A stretch of 64,000 bases of DNA from Oliverpabstia intestinalis. Its GTDB lineage: Bacteria; Bacillota; Clostridia; Lachnospirales; Lachnospiraceae. The notes below the pieces were generated by a model, which was not told where the DNA came from, did no database searches, and saw only the letters and a program-made list of their open reading frames with translations. Location of the stretch: positions 1-64,000 of the forward strand of contig NZ_VUMS01000011.1 in NCBI RefSeq assembly GCF_009696065.1. Direction: 5' to 3'. Positions 54,870 to 64,000 of the stretch are shown here, piece by piece (within the stretch, counting starts at the first letter, position 1; every line of letters starts with the position of its first letter). Both the position numbers and the translations under genes were made by a program.

Positions 54870-54924
54870 TGGAATTGAAAACAGATGTACCGGATAAACA
54901 GGTGACATAATATCAAAAAACTGT

Positions 54925-54975
54925 AAAAAAGATCATATCCTCATAATAAAACGATAGGTGGATATGATCTTTTTG
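54925..54975. terminator. Bidirectional terminator
   Basis: AAAAAAGATCATATCC (54925-54940) pairs with GGATATGATCTTTTT (54960-54974). It serves the lipoprotein gene and the convergent small gene starting 3 bp later. Confidence 0.9.
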
Positions 54976-54977
54976 CG

Positions 54978-55151
54978 TCAGTTTTTCATCTCATACTGCA
55001 TCATCTCATAATGAAGAATACATCCCTCATAAATCTCTGCAGGAAGCAGTGCACGGGCCACCAGTTTCGGTTCATTCTCCGGAGCGTCCTGACGTTCCAG
55101 GTGGGCATAGTCACCATCGATGGAAAGTACTTTATAATCACAGGTCAGCAT
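54978..55151 (-). CDS. 57-residue conserved-looking small protein
   Basis: Minus-strand gene too short for usual length cut-offs. The ATG at 55151 is preceded by GAGGTGATGG. The protein begins M-L-T-C-D-Y-K-V-L-S-I-D-G-D-Y-A-H-L and ends H-Y-E-M-M-Q-Y-E-M-K-N, with balanced acidic composition and no hydrophobic helix. Upstream on the minus strand is an extended -10 TGTTATAAT (TATAAT at 55187-55192). The stop is 3 bp from a strong terminator. These signals together support a real gene. Function unknown. Confidence 0.75.
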   Translation of the reverse strand: MLTCDYKVLSIDGDYAHLERQDAPENEPKLVARALLPAEIYEGCILHYEMMQYEMKN

Positions 55152-55253
55152 CAGACCATCACCTCATTTCTCATGATATTTTTTTCATTATAACAAATTT
55201 TTCTCGAAAATGCATCCATCCGGTGTTATAATTGGCGATAACAGAGTATAAAA

Positions 55254-55320
55254 AGTTACCGTTCAGCATAGATTCAGTGCATCGCGCAGCGTGTTACTGA
55301 GCACGGAGTGAACAGTAACT
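55254..55320. repeat. Family C MITE-like element, short copy
   Basis: AGTTACCGTTCA (55254-55265) and TGAACAGTAACT (55309-55320), 11 of 12 inverted match. It lies in the leader of the next gene, 21 bp before the start. Confidence 0.75.
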
Positions 55321-55341
55321 ATAAAAAAGGGGCGTAGAGAG

Positions 55342-56421
55342 TTGAAAAAAAGAAGATACAAATATCTTGCCGGAGCACTGCTGTGCCTTGCAGTGATAAA
55401 TATACAGGTACCTGACACTGTTCTGGCAGGCACCTGGCAGCAGGAAGAAAACAACTGGTGGTATCAGGAGGAGGATGGAATCTGGCCGGCGTGGCAGTGG
55501 AAAGAGATCGATAATAAATGGTATTATTTTGACGAGAATGGTTACTGCGTTACCGGATGGCGAAAGATTGATGATAACTGGTATGATTTTGACGAAGACG
55601 GTGTGTTGCAGACCGGACGATGGATCGATGAGTATTATGTGGGAACCGATGGCAGGATGCTGACGGACACCTGGGTCGGCAGATATTGGGTAGACAGTGA
55701 GGGTAAAAAGGACACTTCGATAAAAAAAGAAAAAGACCTGCCATTAGAGAGTCTGACACTGAATGAGGAATCAATTACCCTGCTCCGGGGTGAGACGGCA
55801 AATCTTCTGACACAGTGGCAGCCGCAGGATACCACCCGGTGGAAATACATGCAGTGGACGAGTTCCGATCCCAGTGTGGCGGAAGTTTCCAGAGGAAAAA
55901 TAACGGCCGTGGGAGAAGGCACTGCAACCATCACAGCAAGTATGGGAACGAAGGAAGCAACCTGCACGGTGACGGTGACGGACAGCGAGGTATGTAAGAC
56001 AGCTTTGACACTGCTGGATGCCCAGTACATCTGGGGAGGCAATGGACCCCAGGACGGAGGTGTGGACTGCTCCGGGCTTCTGATGTATGCGTATACACAG
56101 AACGGATATGATTTTGGTGCCGATCTGAACGCTGACAATTTTGCCCGGTACGGGCAGGAGGTCAGCCGGGAAGAACTGCAGCCGGGAGATGCGATCTGTA
56201 CCTGTTATAACGGGGAACGATATCAGCATATTTTATTGTATATTGGAAATGATATGGTGGTTGCCTCCGAGTGCGGAGGACCGGCGGTATGTTCTCTGGG
56301 ATTGAGCTGTGATCAGCATGTGAAGGGAACAAAATGCAACTGCCGAACCTGGAAACGCCCGTTAAATGAAAACGATCTTGCGAATGCAAAATTCGTCCGA
56401 ATGGATCGTTATAAAACCTGA
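55342..56421 (+). CDS. Secreted NlpC/P60 peptidase with cell-wall-binding and Ig-like domains
   Basis: 359 residues with a TTG start; AAGGGG lies nine bases before it and no nearby ATG is in frame. A signal peptide (cut near A-G-T-W, residue 30) is followed by Trp/Tyr-rich choline-binding-like repeats (about 31-128, N-K-W-Y-Y-F-D-E-N-G-Y). Next is a BIG2 Ig-like domain (about 134-214) and an NlpC/P60 domain with catalytic Cys243 in D-C-S-G-L and His296 in Q-H-I-L-L-Y. It probably cuts stem peptides in peptidoglycan. A family C repeat occupies its leader. Confidence 0.88.
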   Translation: MKKRRYKYLAGALLCLAVINIQVPDTVLAGTWQQEENNWWYQEEDGIWPAWQWKEIDNKWYYFDENGYCVTGWRKIDDNWYDFDEDGVLQTGRWIDEYYVGTDGRMLTDTWVGRYWVDSEGKKDTSIKKEKDLPLESLTLNEESITLLRGETANLLTQWQPQDTTRWKYMQWTSSDPSVAEVSRGKITAVGEGTATITASMGTKEATCTVTVTDSEVCKTALTLLDAQYIWGGNGPQDGGVDCSGLLMYAYTQNGYDFGADLNADNFARYGQEVSREELQPGDAICTCYNGERYQHILLYIGNDMVVASECGGPAVCSLGLSCDQHVKGTKCNCRTWKRPLNENDLANAKFVRMDRYKT

Positions 56422-56487
56422 GAGAACGAACATTCAGAATACTTGGAAAAAACGGATGAGAAGTTTCTAAAATTTTCAAAAATATAT

Positions 56488-56516
56488 TTGATATAAGCAA
56501 AATAATAATATATATA
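56488..56516 (+). promoter_or_regulatory. Candidate promoter of proC
   Basis: TTGATA (56488-56493), 17-bp spacer, TATATA (56511-56516), 21 bp before the start codon, so the leader would be very short. Confidence 0.5.
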
Positions 56517-56537
56517 TTACAGCAGAAGGAGAAAAAG

Positions 56538-57332
56538 ATGAAAATTGGATTTATCGGATGTGGAAATATGGCTTCCGCGATGATCGGCGGAATCATAAAA
56601 AATCAGGTGGTAGCACCGGCGGATATCCTTGCTTCCGCAAAAACAGAGGTCAGCCGTGAAAAGAAAAAAGAAGAACTGGGGATTGCAATGACTGCAGATA
56701 ACCGGGAAGTGGCAGCATTTGCAGAAGTTCTGATTCTGGCAGTAAAACCATTTTATTATGAAGATGTGATCAAAGAGATCCGGGATGTTGTAGCCGATGA
56801 TACCATTGTTGTTTCTATTGCACCGGGAAAGAAACTGACATGGATAGAGGGATTGTTTGAAAAACCGTTAAAGATTGTCCGCACCATGCCGAATACACCG
56901 GCACTGGTAGGTGAGGGCATGAGCTGTGTCTGCGGCAATGCAAAATGCAGTAGCGAAGATGTGGATACGGTCTGCCGGATCTTTGCCGGATTTGGAAAAA
57001 CGGAGATCGTGGAAGAGGATATGATCGATGTGGTGGTCGGTGTAAGCGGAAGTTCACCGGCGTATGTATTTATGTTTATTGAAGCGATGGCAGATGCAGC
57101 CGTGGCAGACGGCATGCCGAGAGCACAGGCGTACCGCTTTGCGGCACAGGCGGTACTCGGAAGCGCAAAAATGGTTCTTGAGACCGGTAAACACCCGGGG
57201 GAACTGAAAGATATGGTCTGCTCTCCGAAGGGAACAACAATCGAAGCTGTCCGGGTGCTGGAAGAAAAAGGACTGCGAAGTGCGGTTTTCGAAGCAATGA
57301 AAGCCTGTGTAAAAAAGGGACGGGAAGTATAA
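56538..57332 (+). CDS. proC: Pyrroline-5-carboxylate reductase
   Basis: 264 residues. Last step of proline synthesis with NAD(P)H. The N-terminal Rossmann motif is G-F-I-G-C-G-N-M-A-S-A. The C-terminal dimerisation domain has the conserved L-K-D-M-V-C-S-P-K-G-T-T-I. AGAAGGAG precedes the ATG. A DJ-1 family gene follows 70 bp downstream. Confidence 0.96.
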   Translation: MKIGFIGCGNMASAMIGGIIKNQVVAPADILASAKTEVSREKKKEELGIAMTADNREVAAFAEVLILAVKPFYYEDVIKEIRDVVADDTIVVSIAPGKKLTWIEGLFEKPLKIVRTMPNTPALVGEGMSCVCGNAKCSSEDVDTVCRIFAGFGKTEIVEEDMIDVVVGVSGSSPAYVFMFIEAMADAAVADGMPRAQAYRFAAQAVLGSAKMVLETGKHPGELKDMVCSPKGTTIEAVRVLEEKGLRSAVFEAMKACVKKGREV

Positions 57333-57402
57333 AATATAGAAATATAATGCGTATTTATGAAGAACATGACAGACGATTGAAGGATATGCAGGGAGGAAAG
57401 CG

Positions 57403-57954
57403 ATGAGTAAAGTATATGTATTTCTGGCAGATGGATTTGAAGAGATTGAAGGACTGACTGTAGTGGATCTGTTGCGGCGGGCCGGAGAAGAGGTGGAGAC
57501 AGTATCTATCATGGGAAGAAAAATGATCGAAGGTTCTCATAAGATCAAAGTGGAAGCAGATGCCCTCTTTGAAGAAACAGATTTTACAGAGGGTAAAATG
57601 CTGGTTCTGCCGGGAGGAATGCCTGGAACCAGACATCTTGGTGCATACAAACCGCTGACGGATATGCTGTGTGACTGGGATACAAAAGGAAAACAACTGG
57701 CAGCAATCTGTGCGGCACCAAGCGTTTTCGGGGATCTGGGTATCCTAAATGGAAAAGAAGCGGTATGTTACCCAGGATTTGAAGAGAGACTGACCGGAGC
57801 AACCATCGGAGAAGGAACAGTAGCGGTTACCGATCATGTGATCACAAGCCGCGGTATGGGAACGGCAATAGACTTTGCAGCGGCACTGATCGCACGGCTG
57901 CAGGATGAAAAAAAAGCAGAGGAAATCAAGGCATCTATTATTTACAGACGGTAA
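57403..57954 (+). CDS. DJ-1/PfpI-family protein
   Basis: 183 residues. The nucleophile elbow is A-I-C-A-A-P (Cys103), with Glu13/Glu14 in G-F-E-E-I-E as the acid partner, matching the DJ-1/YajL/ThiJ branch. Bacterial members are linked to protein or metabolite deglycation and oxidative stress. GGAGG precedes the ATG. Confidence 0.9.
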   Translation: MSKVYVFLADGFEEIEGLTVVDLLRRAGEEVETVSIMGRKMIEGSHKIKVEADALFEETDFTEGKMLVLPGGMPGTRHLGAYKPLTDMLCDWDTKGKQLAAICAAPSVFGDLGILNGKEAVCYPGFEERLTGATIGEGTVAVTDHVITSRGMGTAIDFAAALIARLQDEKKAEEIKASIIYRR

Positions 57955-58018
57955 TGACGTGATGGAAGCATGCACGTTTCCGAGAGAAATTGTGCAAAGA
58001 GTCTTAAAAATCAGGAAA

Positions 58019-58072
58019 AAGCCCTTAAAACCGCAAAAAAAGCTGGCGTTTTTAAAGGGCTTATGATATACT
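58019..58072 (+). promoter_or_regulatory. Hairpin with overlapping tig promoter
   Basis: AAGCCCTTAAAA (58019-58030) pairs with TTTTAAAGGGCTT (58050-58062), no T tract after. An extended -10, TGATATACT (TATACT 58067-58072), follows directly, with no good -35. The promoter of tig therefore sits at the foot of the upstream hairpin. Confidence 0.55.
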
Positions 58073-58196
58073 ACTCAGATGTATGAGTATGGAAAAATCT
58101 ATGCAAAGGTGCAGGAAACTGAAAAAGAGCCTGCAATTAGCAATAATACAATTAGAAAATGATTTCCATAAGAAATTGAAGGAGGAACTATAGAAC

Positions 58197-59498
58197 ATGA
58201 GCGTAGCAGTAGAAAAACTGGAAAAGAACATGGCGAAACTGACAATTGAAGTTTCCGCTGAAGAACTGGAAAAAGCAATTCAGGGTGCATACCAGAAACA
58301 GAAAAACAGAATTAACATCCCGGGATTCCGTAAAGGAAAAGCTCCTCGTAAGATGATTGAAAAAATGTATGGTACCGGTGTGTTTTATGAAGATGCAGCC
58401 AATGCTCTGATTCCGGAAGCATACTCCAAAGCACTGGACGAATGCGAAGAAATCATCGTATCTCAGCCATCTATTGACGTTGTACAGCTGGAAAGCGGAA
58501 AACCTTTCATCTTCACAGCAGAAGTTGCGCTGAAACCTGAAGTAACTCTGGGCGAGTACAAAGGACTGGAAGTTCCGAAGGCAGATCTGGAAGTAACAGA
58601 AGATGAGATCGCAGGCGAACTGAGAAAAGAACAGGAAGAAAATTCCAGAGTACTGGATGTGGATGACAGAGCCGTTGCAGACGGTGATAAAGTAACACTG
58701 GATTTTGAAGGTTTTGTCGATGGCGAAGCTTTTGAAGGCGGCAAAGGAACAGATTATCCGCTGACTATCGGATCCGGATCTTTTATTCCTGGATTTGAAG
58801 AGCAGCTGGTAGGCGCAAACATTGGTGAAGAAAAAGAAGTAAATGTTACTTTCCCGGAAGACTATCAGGCAGCTGAACTGGCTGGAAAACCTGCAGTATT
58901 CAAATGCACTGTTAAGAAAATCGAAGTGAAAGAACTGCCGGAACTGGATGATGAGTTTGCAAAAGATGTTTCTGAGTTCGATACTCTGGAAGAGTACAAA
59001 GCAGACATCAAGAAAAACCTGGAAGAGAAAAAAGCAGATGCAGCTAAACGTGCAAAAGAAGATGCAGCAGTAGATGCAGCAGTAGCTAATGCTACTATGG
59101 AGATTCCGGATGCTATGCTGGATACTCAGGTTAATCAGATGATTGATGACTTCGCAAGAAGAATGCAGTCTCAGGGACTGACTATGGATCAGTATATGCA
59201 GTTTACAGGAACTACTCTGGCTTCTCTGCAGGAGCAGATGAAACCACAGGCTCTGAAGAGAATTCAGACAAGACTGGTTCTGGAAAAAATCGCAGAAGCA
59301 GAAGCTATCGAGATTGCTGACGAGAAGATCGATGAAGAGATCAACAAAATGGCTGAAATGTACAAAATGGAAGCTGACAAACTGAAAGAGATGCTGGGCG
59401 ACGCTGAGAAAGAACAGATGAAGAAAGATATGGCTGTTCAGGAAGCAGTTACTATTCTGGCAGATGCTGCAAAAGAAGTAGAAAAAACAGAAGAGTAA
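58197..59498 (+). CDS. tig: Trigger factor
   Basis: 433 residues. Ribosome-bound chaperone and prolyl isomerase. The ribosome-binding signature G-F-R-K-G-K-A-P is at about 42-49, the FKBP-type domain (about 160-245) has D-F-E-G-F-V-D-G and F-I-P-G-F-E-E-Q-L, and a helical chaperone domain completes the protein. AGGAGG precedes the ATG. It heads the conserved tig-clpP-clpX-lon run. Confidence 0.97.
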   Translation: MSVAVEKLEKNMAKLTIEVSAEELEKAIQGAYQKQKNRINIPGFRKGKAPRKMIEKMYGTGVFYEDAANALIPEAYSKALDECEEIIVSQPSIDVVQLESGKPFIFTAEVALKPEVTLGEYKGLEVPKADLEVTEDEIAGELRKEQEENSRVLDVDDRAVADGDKVTLDFEGFVDGEAFEGGKGTDYPLTIGSGSFIPGFEEQLVGANIGEEKEVNVTFPEDYQAAELAGKPAVFKCTVKKIEVKELPELDDEFAKDVSEFDTLEEYKADIKKNLEEKKADAAKRAKEDAAVDAAVANATMEIPDAMLDTQVNQMIDDFARRMQSQGLTMDQYMQFTGTTLASLQEQMKPQALKRIQTRLVLEKIAEAEAIEIADEKIDEEINKMAEMYKMEADKLKEMLGDAEKEQMKKDMAVQEAVTILADAAKEVEKTEE

Positions 59499-59545
59499 GA
59501 AGTAAAAACCCGCATCCATTCTACGAATAGAAGGAAGGCCTGAAT

Positions 59546-60127
59546 ATGAGTTTAGTACCTTACGTTGTTGAACAGACAAGCCGTGGAGAGAGAAGCTATG
59601 ACATCTACTCCCGTCTGTTGAAAGACCGTATTATTTTCCTCGGTGAAGAGGTAACGGATGTGAGTGCCAATCTGATCGCCGCACAGATGTTATTTCTGGA
59701 ATCCGAAGATCCTGGAAAAGATATCCAGCTGTATATTAACAGCCCGGGTGGATCTGTAACTGCCGGTATGATGATTTATGATACGATGCAGTATATCAAG
59801 TGTGATGTATCTACTATCTGTATGGGACTTGCTGCAAGCATGGGAGCATTCCTGCTGTCCGGTGGAACAAAGGGAAAACGTCTGGCCCTGCCAAACGCCG
59901 AGATTATGATCCATCAGCCCTCAGGTGGAGCCAGAGGACAGGCTACAGAGATTCAGATCGTAGCAGATCAGATTCTGAAGACAAGACACAGATTGAATAC
60001 GATTCTGGCAGCCAACACAGGTCAGCCGCTGGAAAAGATCGCATTGGATACCGAACGTGATAACTATATGACTGCAGAAGAAGCAAAAGCATATGGTCTG
60101 ATCGATGATGTGATCACAAAGAGATGA
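59546..60127 (+). CDS. clpP: ATP-dependent Clp protease proteolytic subunit
   Basis: 193 residues. Serine protease with Ser98 in G-L-A-A-S-M-G, His123 in M-I-H-Q-P and Asp172. It forms the tetradecameric chamber fed by ClpX, which is encoded next. It starts 47 bp after tig. Confidence 0.98.
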   Translation: MSLVPYVVEQTSRGERSYDIYSRLLKDRIIFLGEEVTDVSANLIAAQMLFLESEDPGKDIQLYINSPGGSVTAGMMIYDTMQYIKCDVSTICMGLAASMGAFLLSGGTKGKRLALPNAEIMIHQPSGGARGQATEIQIVADQILKTRHRLNTILAANTGQPLEKIALDTERDNYMTAEEAKAYGLIDDVITKR

Positions 60128-60205
60128 AAATAAAGTAAAGATAAGAGGGGGCTGCCTGTACAGGTGGCGCCCTCTTATAAGTATCAGAAAGGAAATAGGA
60201 AACCT

Positions 60206-61510
60206 ATGGCAATAAAAAACGGGGATTATAAAATTCGCTGCTCTTTTTGCGGAAAGACAGAAGATCAGGTACGCAAACTGATCGCAGGTCCGGACGGATC
60301 TTATATCTGTGATGAGTGTGTGGAAATCTGCTCAGAGATCATTGAAGAAGAAGTTGCCAGAGATCGGATGTCCGGAAGTGATATTAATCTGATGACGCCG
60401 ATAGAGATGAAAGAAGTTTTGGATGAATATGTAGTCGGTCAGGACGAGGCAAAAAAGGTACTGGCAGTCTCTGTATACAACCATTACAAGAGAATCCTCT
60501 CAGGCAGAAAAAATGATGTGGAATTGCAGAAAAGTAATATTCTGATGCTTGGTCCTACCGGTTCCGGTAAAACTTTCCTGGCGCAGAATCTGGCAAGAAT
60601 GCTGAATGTTCCCTTTGCGATCGCAGATGCCACTACGTTGACAGAAGCCGGTTATGTAGGAGAAGACGTGGAAAACATTCTGCTGAAGATTATCCAGGCC
60701 GCTGACTATGATATTGAGCGGGCACAGCAGGGAATCATCTACATCGATGAGATTGATAAAATTACAAGAAAATCCGAAAATACTTCCATTACCAGGGACG
60801 TATCCGGTGAAGGTGTGCAGCAGGCACTTCTGAAAATCGTGGAAGGCACGGTTGCATCTGTTCCGCCACAGGGTGGAAGAAAACATCCTCAGCAGGAATT
60901 TATCCAGATCGATACTACCAATATTTTGTTTATCTGTGGTGGTGCGTTCGAAGGTCTGGAAAAGATCATCGAAAGTCGTATGGATACCAAGACCATTGGA
61001 TTTAATGGGTCTCTCGGTATGAAACATGAAAAAAACGTGGGCGAGATCCTGAAAGAAGTGATGCCTCAGGATTTTATCAAGTTCGGGCTGATTCCGGAAT
61101 TCATCGGACGTGTACCGGTTGTGGTATCTCTGGATGCACTGGATGAGGATGCACTGGTACGAATCCTTCAGGAGCCGAAGAATTCTCTGGTAAAACAATA
61201 CAAAGCATTGATGGATATGGACGGTGTGGATCTGGAATTTGAGCCGGATGCACTTCGGGAAGTGGCAAAAACAGCTATGGAGAGAAAGACCGGAGCAAGA
61301 GGTCTGCGTTCCGTGATCGAAAAGACTATGATGGATGTGATGTATGAAGCCCCGTCCAATGAAAACATGAAAAAATGCGTAATCACCAAAGAGGCGGTAA
61401 CCGGCAAAGGAAAACCAGTTGTGACTATCGAAGAGAATCCGGAAAAAAAGCCGGCACATTCCTCCAAAAGACGGGGAACCAAGAGAGCAGGAAGACCGGA
61501 AACCGCCTGA
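60206..61510 (+). CDS. clpX: ClpX ATPase subunit of Clp protease
   Basis: 434 residues. The N-terminal zinc finger has Cys12, Cys15, Cys34 and Cys37. The AAA+ core has Walker A G-P-T-G-S-G-K-T and Walker [10 protein letters not shown]. The start at 60206 is preferred over an in-frame GTG at 60164 since AAAGGAAATAGG lies upstream and ClpX proteins begin directly before the zinc finger. The tail is Lys/Arg-rich. Confidence 0.97.
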   Translation: MAIKNGDYKIRCSFCGKTEDQVRKLIAGPDGSYICDECVEICSEIIEEEVARDRMSGSDINLMTPIEMKEVLDEYVVGQDEAKKVLAVSVYNHYKRILSGRKNDVELQKSNILMLGPTGSGKTFLAQNLARMLNVPFAIADATTLTEAGYVGEDVENILLKIIQAADYDIERAQQGIIYIDEIDKITRKSENTSITRDVSGEGVQQALLKIVEGTVASVPPQGGRKHPQQEFIQIDTTNILFICGGAFEGLEKIIESRMDTKTIGFNGSLGMKHEKNVGEILKEVMPQDFIKFGLIPEFIGRVPVVVSLDALDEDALVRILQEPKNSLVKQYKALMDMDGVDLEFEPDALREVAKTAMERKTGARGLRSVIEKTMMDVMYEAPSNENMKKCVITKEAVTGKGKPVVTIEENPEKKPAHSSKRRGTKRAGRPETA

Positions 61511-61523
61511 CGGGAGGTAACAG

Positions 61524-63836
61524 ATGACAAATGAAACACAGGTAATGCCGGCAGTTGCCCTGCGTGGAATCACGATTTTACCCGATATGATCGTTCATTT
61601 TGATGTGAGTCGGAAAAAATCCATCCGGGCAATCGAAGAGGCTATGACCAAAGATCAGAGAATCTTTCTGATCACCCAGAAAGATCCGAAAGTGGAAGAG
61701 CCTTCAGAAGATGATCTGTATAAGATCGGTACCGTTGCCATGATCAAACAGGTAGCAAAAGTGCCGAAAGATATGCTTCGTGTGCTTGTAGAAGGTATGG
61801 AACGGGCAGAACTGATGCAGCTGGAAGACGGTACGTCTTATCTGGAAGCCGAAGTAGATGTGATGGAGCAGGAAGAAGAGAATCTTCCGGATACGGTAAA
61901 AGAAGCGATGCTTCTCAGTATGAGAGAGCTGTTCAGCGTATACTGCAAAGAAAATCAGAAAATGAATCAGGAGCAGGTGAGACAGACACTGGAAATCGAT
62001 GATATCACGGATCTGGTAGATCATATTGCTGTGAATATCCCGCTGACGTTCAAACAGAGACAGCAGATTCTGGAATCGACATCGTTCAGTGAACGGTATG
62101 AGAATCTGGGTGTGATTCTGTCAAATGAGATCGAAGTGATGCGTCTTCGCACGGAGATTCAGGAAAAAGTAAAACAGCGGATTGATAAGAATCAGAGAGA
62201 CTATATCCTCCGGGAACAGCTGAAACTGATCCGGGAAGAGCTGGGAGAAGATGACACCGTATCTGACGGAGATCACTTTATGCAGGAAGCAGAAAAACTG
62301 CAGGCACCGAAAGAGATCAAAGAACGTCTGATCAAAGAAATCCGCCGGTTTAAGAGTCTTGGCTATAACAATTCAGAGAGCAGCGTGTCGAGAGGTTATA
62401 TTGAGACACTGTTAAAGCTGCCCTGGGAGAAAGCATCCAGAGATAACAGGAATCTGGATAAAGCCAGTCAGATTCTGGAGGCTGATCATTACGGTCTGGA
62501 AAAAGTAAAAGAAAGAGTTCTGGAGTTCCTTGCTGTGCGGACACTGACAAAGAAGGGAAGTAGCCCGATCCTCTGTCTGGTCGGACCGCCCGGAACCGGA
62601 AAGACATCGATCGCGCGCTCAGTAGCACGATCATTGAATAAAAAATATGTCCGAATCAGTCTTGGCGGTGTCAGGGATGAAGCAGAGATACGCGGACACA
62701 GAAGGACGTATGTGGGAGCCATGCCGGGGCGGATCGCCAACGGGCTGATTCAGGCAGGTGTAAAAAATCCGCTGATGCTTCTGGATGAGATTGATAAGGT
62801 AAGCAGTGATTACAAGGGAGATACGGCATCTGCTCTGTTAGAGGTTCTTGACTCTGAGCAGAACAGTAAATTTGCCGATCATTATGTAGATCTTCCACTG
62901 GATCTTTCGGAGGTACTGTTTATTGCGACAGCAAATGATCCTCAATCCATTCCTCGTCCTCTGATGGATCGTATGGAAGTCATCGAGATTTCCAGTTATA
63001 CGGAAAATGAAAAAGAACACATTGCGAGAGAACATCTGATTCCAAAACAGATCAAGGCCAATGGTCTGAAAGAAAGCCAGCTGGTAATCGGGGATGAGGT
63101 ATTAAAAGACATTATTGAAGGATACACCAAAGAAGCCGGTGTGCGTAATCTGGAGAGAAAATTCGGTGAGATCTGCAGAAAATCTGCAAGAAAGATCCTG
63201 CAGGAAAAAGAAAAACAGGTGGTAATAACAAAAGACAATCTGGAAGATTTTCTGGGCAGATCCCGTTATACCTACCAGAAAGTCAATGAAAAAGATGAGG
63301 TTGGTATCGTGCGTGGGCTGGCATGGACAAGTGTTGGCGGAGATACCTTACAGATTGAAGTCAATCTGATGCCGGGGAAAGGAGATTTTCTTCTGACCGG
63401 ACAGCTTGGAGATGTGATGAAAGAGTCTGCACAGGCAGGTATCAGCTATATTCGCTCTGTGGCAGACCGATATGGTATCAAGCCGGAATTTTTCAAAGAG
63501 CATGATCTGCATATTCACATACCGGAAGGAGCTGTTCCGAAAGACGGACCGTCTGCAGGTATCACTATGGCGACGGCGATGCTCTCCGCCATCACCGGAC
63601 GGGCTGTGCGTGCAAATCTTGCCATGACAGGTGAGATCACCCTGCGGGGACGGGTACTTCCGATCGGCGGGCTGAAGGAAAAAATGCTGGCTGCAAAATA
63701 CGCCGGTATCACAAAGATTTTAGTGCCGGATCAGAACCGGCCGGATGTGGAAGAAATTGATGGAGAGATAAAAGATGATCTTACCATTGTGTTTGTAGAA
63801 AAGATGGAGCAGGTGCTGAAAGAAGCACTGGTATAG
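61524..63836 (+). CDS. lon: Lon protease
   Basis: 770 residues. The N-terminal substrate domain ([10 protein letters not shown]) leads to an AAA+ domain with Walker A G-P-P-G-T-G-K-T. The C-terminal protease has catalytic Ser in P-K-D-G-P-S-A-G and Lys in [16 protein letters not shown] precedes the ATG, 13 bp after clpX. Confidence 0.98.
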   Translation: MTNETQVMPAVALRGITILPDMIVHFDVSRKKSIRAIEEAMTKDQRIFLITQKDPKVEEPSEDDLYKIGTVAMIKQVAKVPKDMLRVLVEGMERAELMQLEDGTSYLEAEVDVMEQEEENLPDTVKEAMLLSMRELFSVYCKENQKMNQEQVRQTLEIDDITDLVDHIAVNIPLTFKQRQQILESTSFSERYENLGVILSNEIEVMRLRTEIQEKVKQRIDKNQRDYILREQLKLIREELGEDDTVSDGDHFMQEAEKLQAPKEIKERLIKEIRRFKSLGYNNSESSVSRGYIETLLKLPWEKASRDNRNLDKASQILEADHYGLEKVKERVLEFLAVRTLTKKGSSPILCLVGPPGTGKTSIARSVARSLNKKYVRISLGGVRDEAEIRGHRRTYVGAMPGRIANGLIQAGVKNPLMLLDEIDKVSSDYKGDTASALLEVLDSEQNSKFADHYVDLPLDLSEVLFIATANDPQSIPRPLMDRMEVIEISSYTENEKEHIAREHLIPKQIKANGLKESQLVIGDEVLKDIIEGYTKEAGVRNLERKFGEICRKSARKILQEKEKQVVITKDNLEDFLGRSRYTYQKVNEKDEVGIVRGLAWTSVGGDTLQIEVNLMPGKGDFLLTGQLGDVMKESAQAGISYIRSVADRYGIKPEFFKEHDLHIHIPEGAVPKDGPSAGITMATAMLSAITGRAVRANLAMTGEITLRGRVLPIGGLKEKMLAAKYAGITKILVPDQNRPDVEEIDGEIKDDLTIVFVEKMEQVLKEALV

Positions 63837-63848
63837 AAGGAGAAACCT

Positions 63849-64000
63849 ATGATTATAAAAAATGTATCTCTGGATATCGTGTGCGGTATCACCAGTAAGA
63901 TGCCGGAGACCGGAAGACCGGAAGTGGCATTCGCAGGAAAATCCAATGTGGGCAAATCTTCCCTGATCAACGGACTGATGAACCGGAAATCCCTTGCACG
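63849..64000 (+). CDS. engB: Ribosome biogenesis GTPase EngB/YsxC, N-terminal part (cut by window edge)
   Basis: About 50 residues are visible. The G1 loop [13 protein letters not shown] follows P-E-V-A-F, as in YsxC/YihA, which assists 50S subunit assembly. AGAAGGAG precedes the ATG, 12 bp after lon, as in many Firmicutes. Confidence 0.93.
   Translation, partial: MIIKNVSLDIVCGITSKMPETGRPEVAFAGKSNVGKSSLINGLMNRKSLA

Noticed and set aside
58188-59579. 463-residue minus-strand frame opposite tig
   Set aside because: Antisense shadow of a biased-codon gene; Phe/Cys/Ser-rich product with no domain and no ribosome site.
1-64000. tRNA, rRNA genes and CRISPR arrays
   Set aside because: None could be recognised on either strand by reading; short atypical tRNAs cannot be fully excluded without a dedicated search.

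Overview
The window is a low-to-mid GC chromosome segment from an anaerobic, spore-forming Firmicute, most likely a gut member of the Lachnospiraceae (Blautia / Ruminococcus-like). The signs are a pyruvate formate-lyase pair with no oxygen respiration genes, an alpha/beta-type small acid-soluble spore protein, AddAB recombination, the order tig-clpP-clpX-lon-engB, strong AGGAGG ribosome binding sites, and many small dispersed hairpin repeats typical of this family. It is mostly core chromosome. The accessory signals are an IS630-type transposase end at the left edge and several MITE-like elements.

Layout. 1-421: end of an IS630-type transposase, then a structured non-coding stretch. 422-8057: a consensus promoter, a cobalamin riboswitch with its own terminator, and a four-gene operon. 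The operon encodes a 1155-residue secreted multidomain protein, a substrate-binding lipoprotein, a FecCD/BtuC-type permease and an ATPase with an extra C-terminal domain. The riboswitch marks this as a corrinoid uptake system, and the large secreted protein is the most novel part of the window. 8127-11937: a split sensor system (7TM sensor without an ATPase domain, NarL-type kinase, LuxR-type regulator). 12094-17288: an envelope-stress module resembling Bacillus ydjG-ydjH-ydjI (SPFH protein with four zinc ribbons, DUF4428 protein with a 36-bp coding tandem repeat, zinc-ribbon membrane protein, TPM-domain protein). 17607-19895: PIN/NYN-like protein and an alanine/sodium symporter. 20085-23222: pflB and pflA with an intervening terminator.

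23387-27516: a three-subunit molybdenum hydroxylase (xanthine dehydrogenase family) plus a MocA-like cytidylyltransferase. 27563-34766: lgt, methyltransferase, hslO, nadE, an acyltransferase-like protein, a small membrane protein and a PflX-like radical SAM protein. 34943-41981: addB-addA. 42201-43762: an autoregulated-looking PadR / DUF1700 / PspC envelope cluster. 43829-49348: SASP, SGNH hydrolase, a membrane-anchored propeller-like protein, a COG3044 ABC-class ATPase, a CYTH protein, an XRE regulator and a small conserved protein. 49434-51582: a cluster of MITE-like repeats around a MATE transporter. 51617-57954: a PepV-like dipeptidase, HD hydrolase, orphan NMT1/ThiY-like lipoprotein, a 57-residue minus-strand protein, an NlpC/P60 secreted protein, proC and a DJ-1 family protein. 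58197-64000: tig, clpP, clpX, lon and the start of engB, the protein quality-control block.

At least four dispersed repeat families occur in the intergenic gaps. Two have TA-flanked inverted repeats and share an identical 16-bp core, although their ends differ. One copy of a third family supplies the last codons of a histidine kinase gene.
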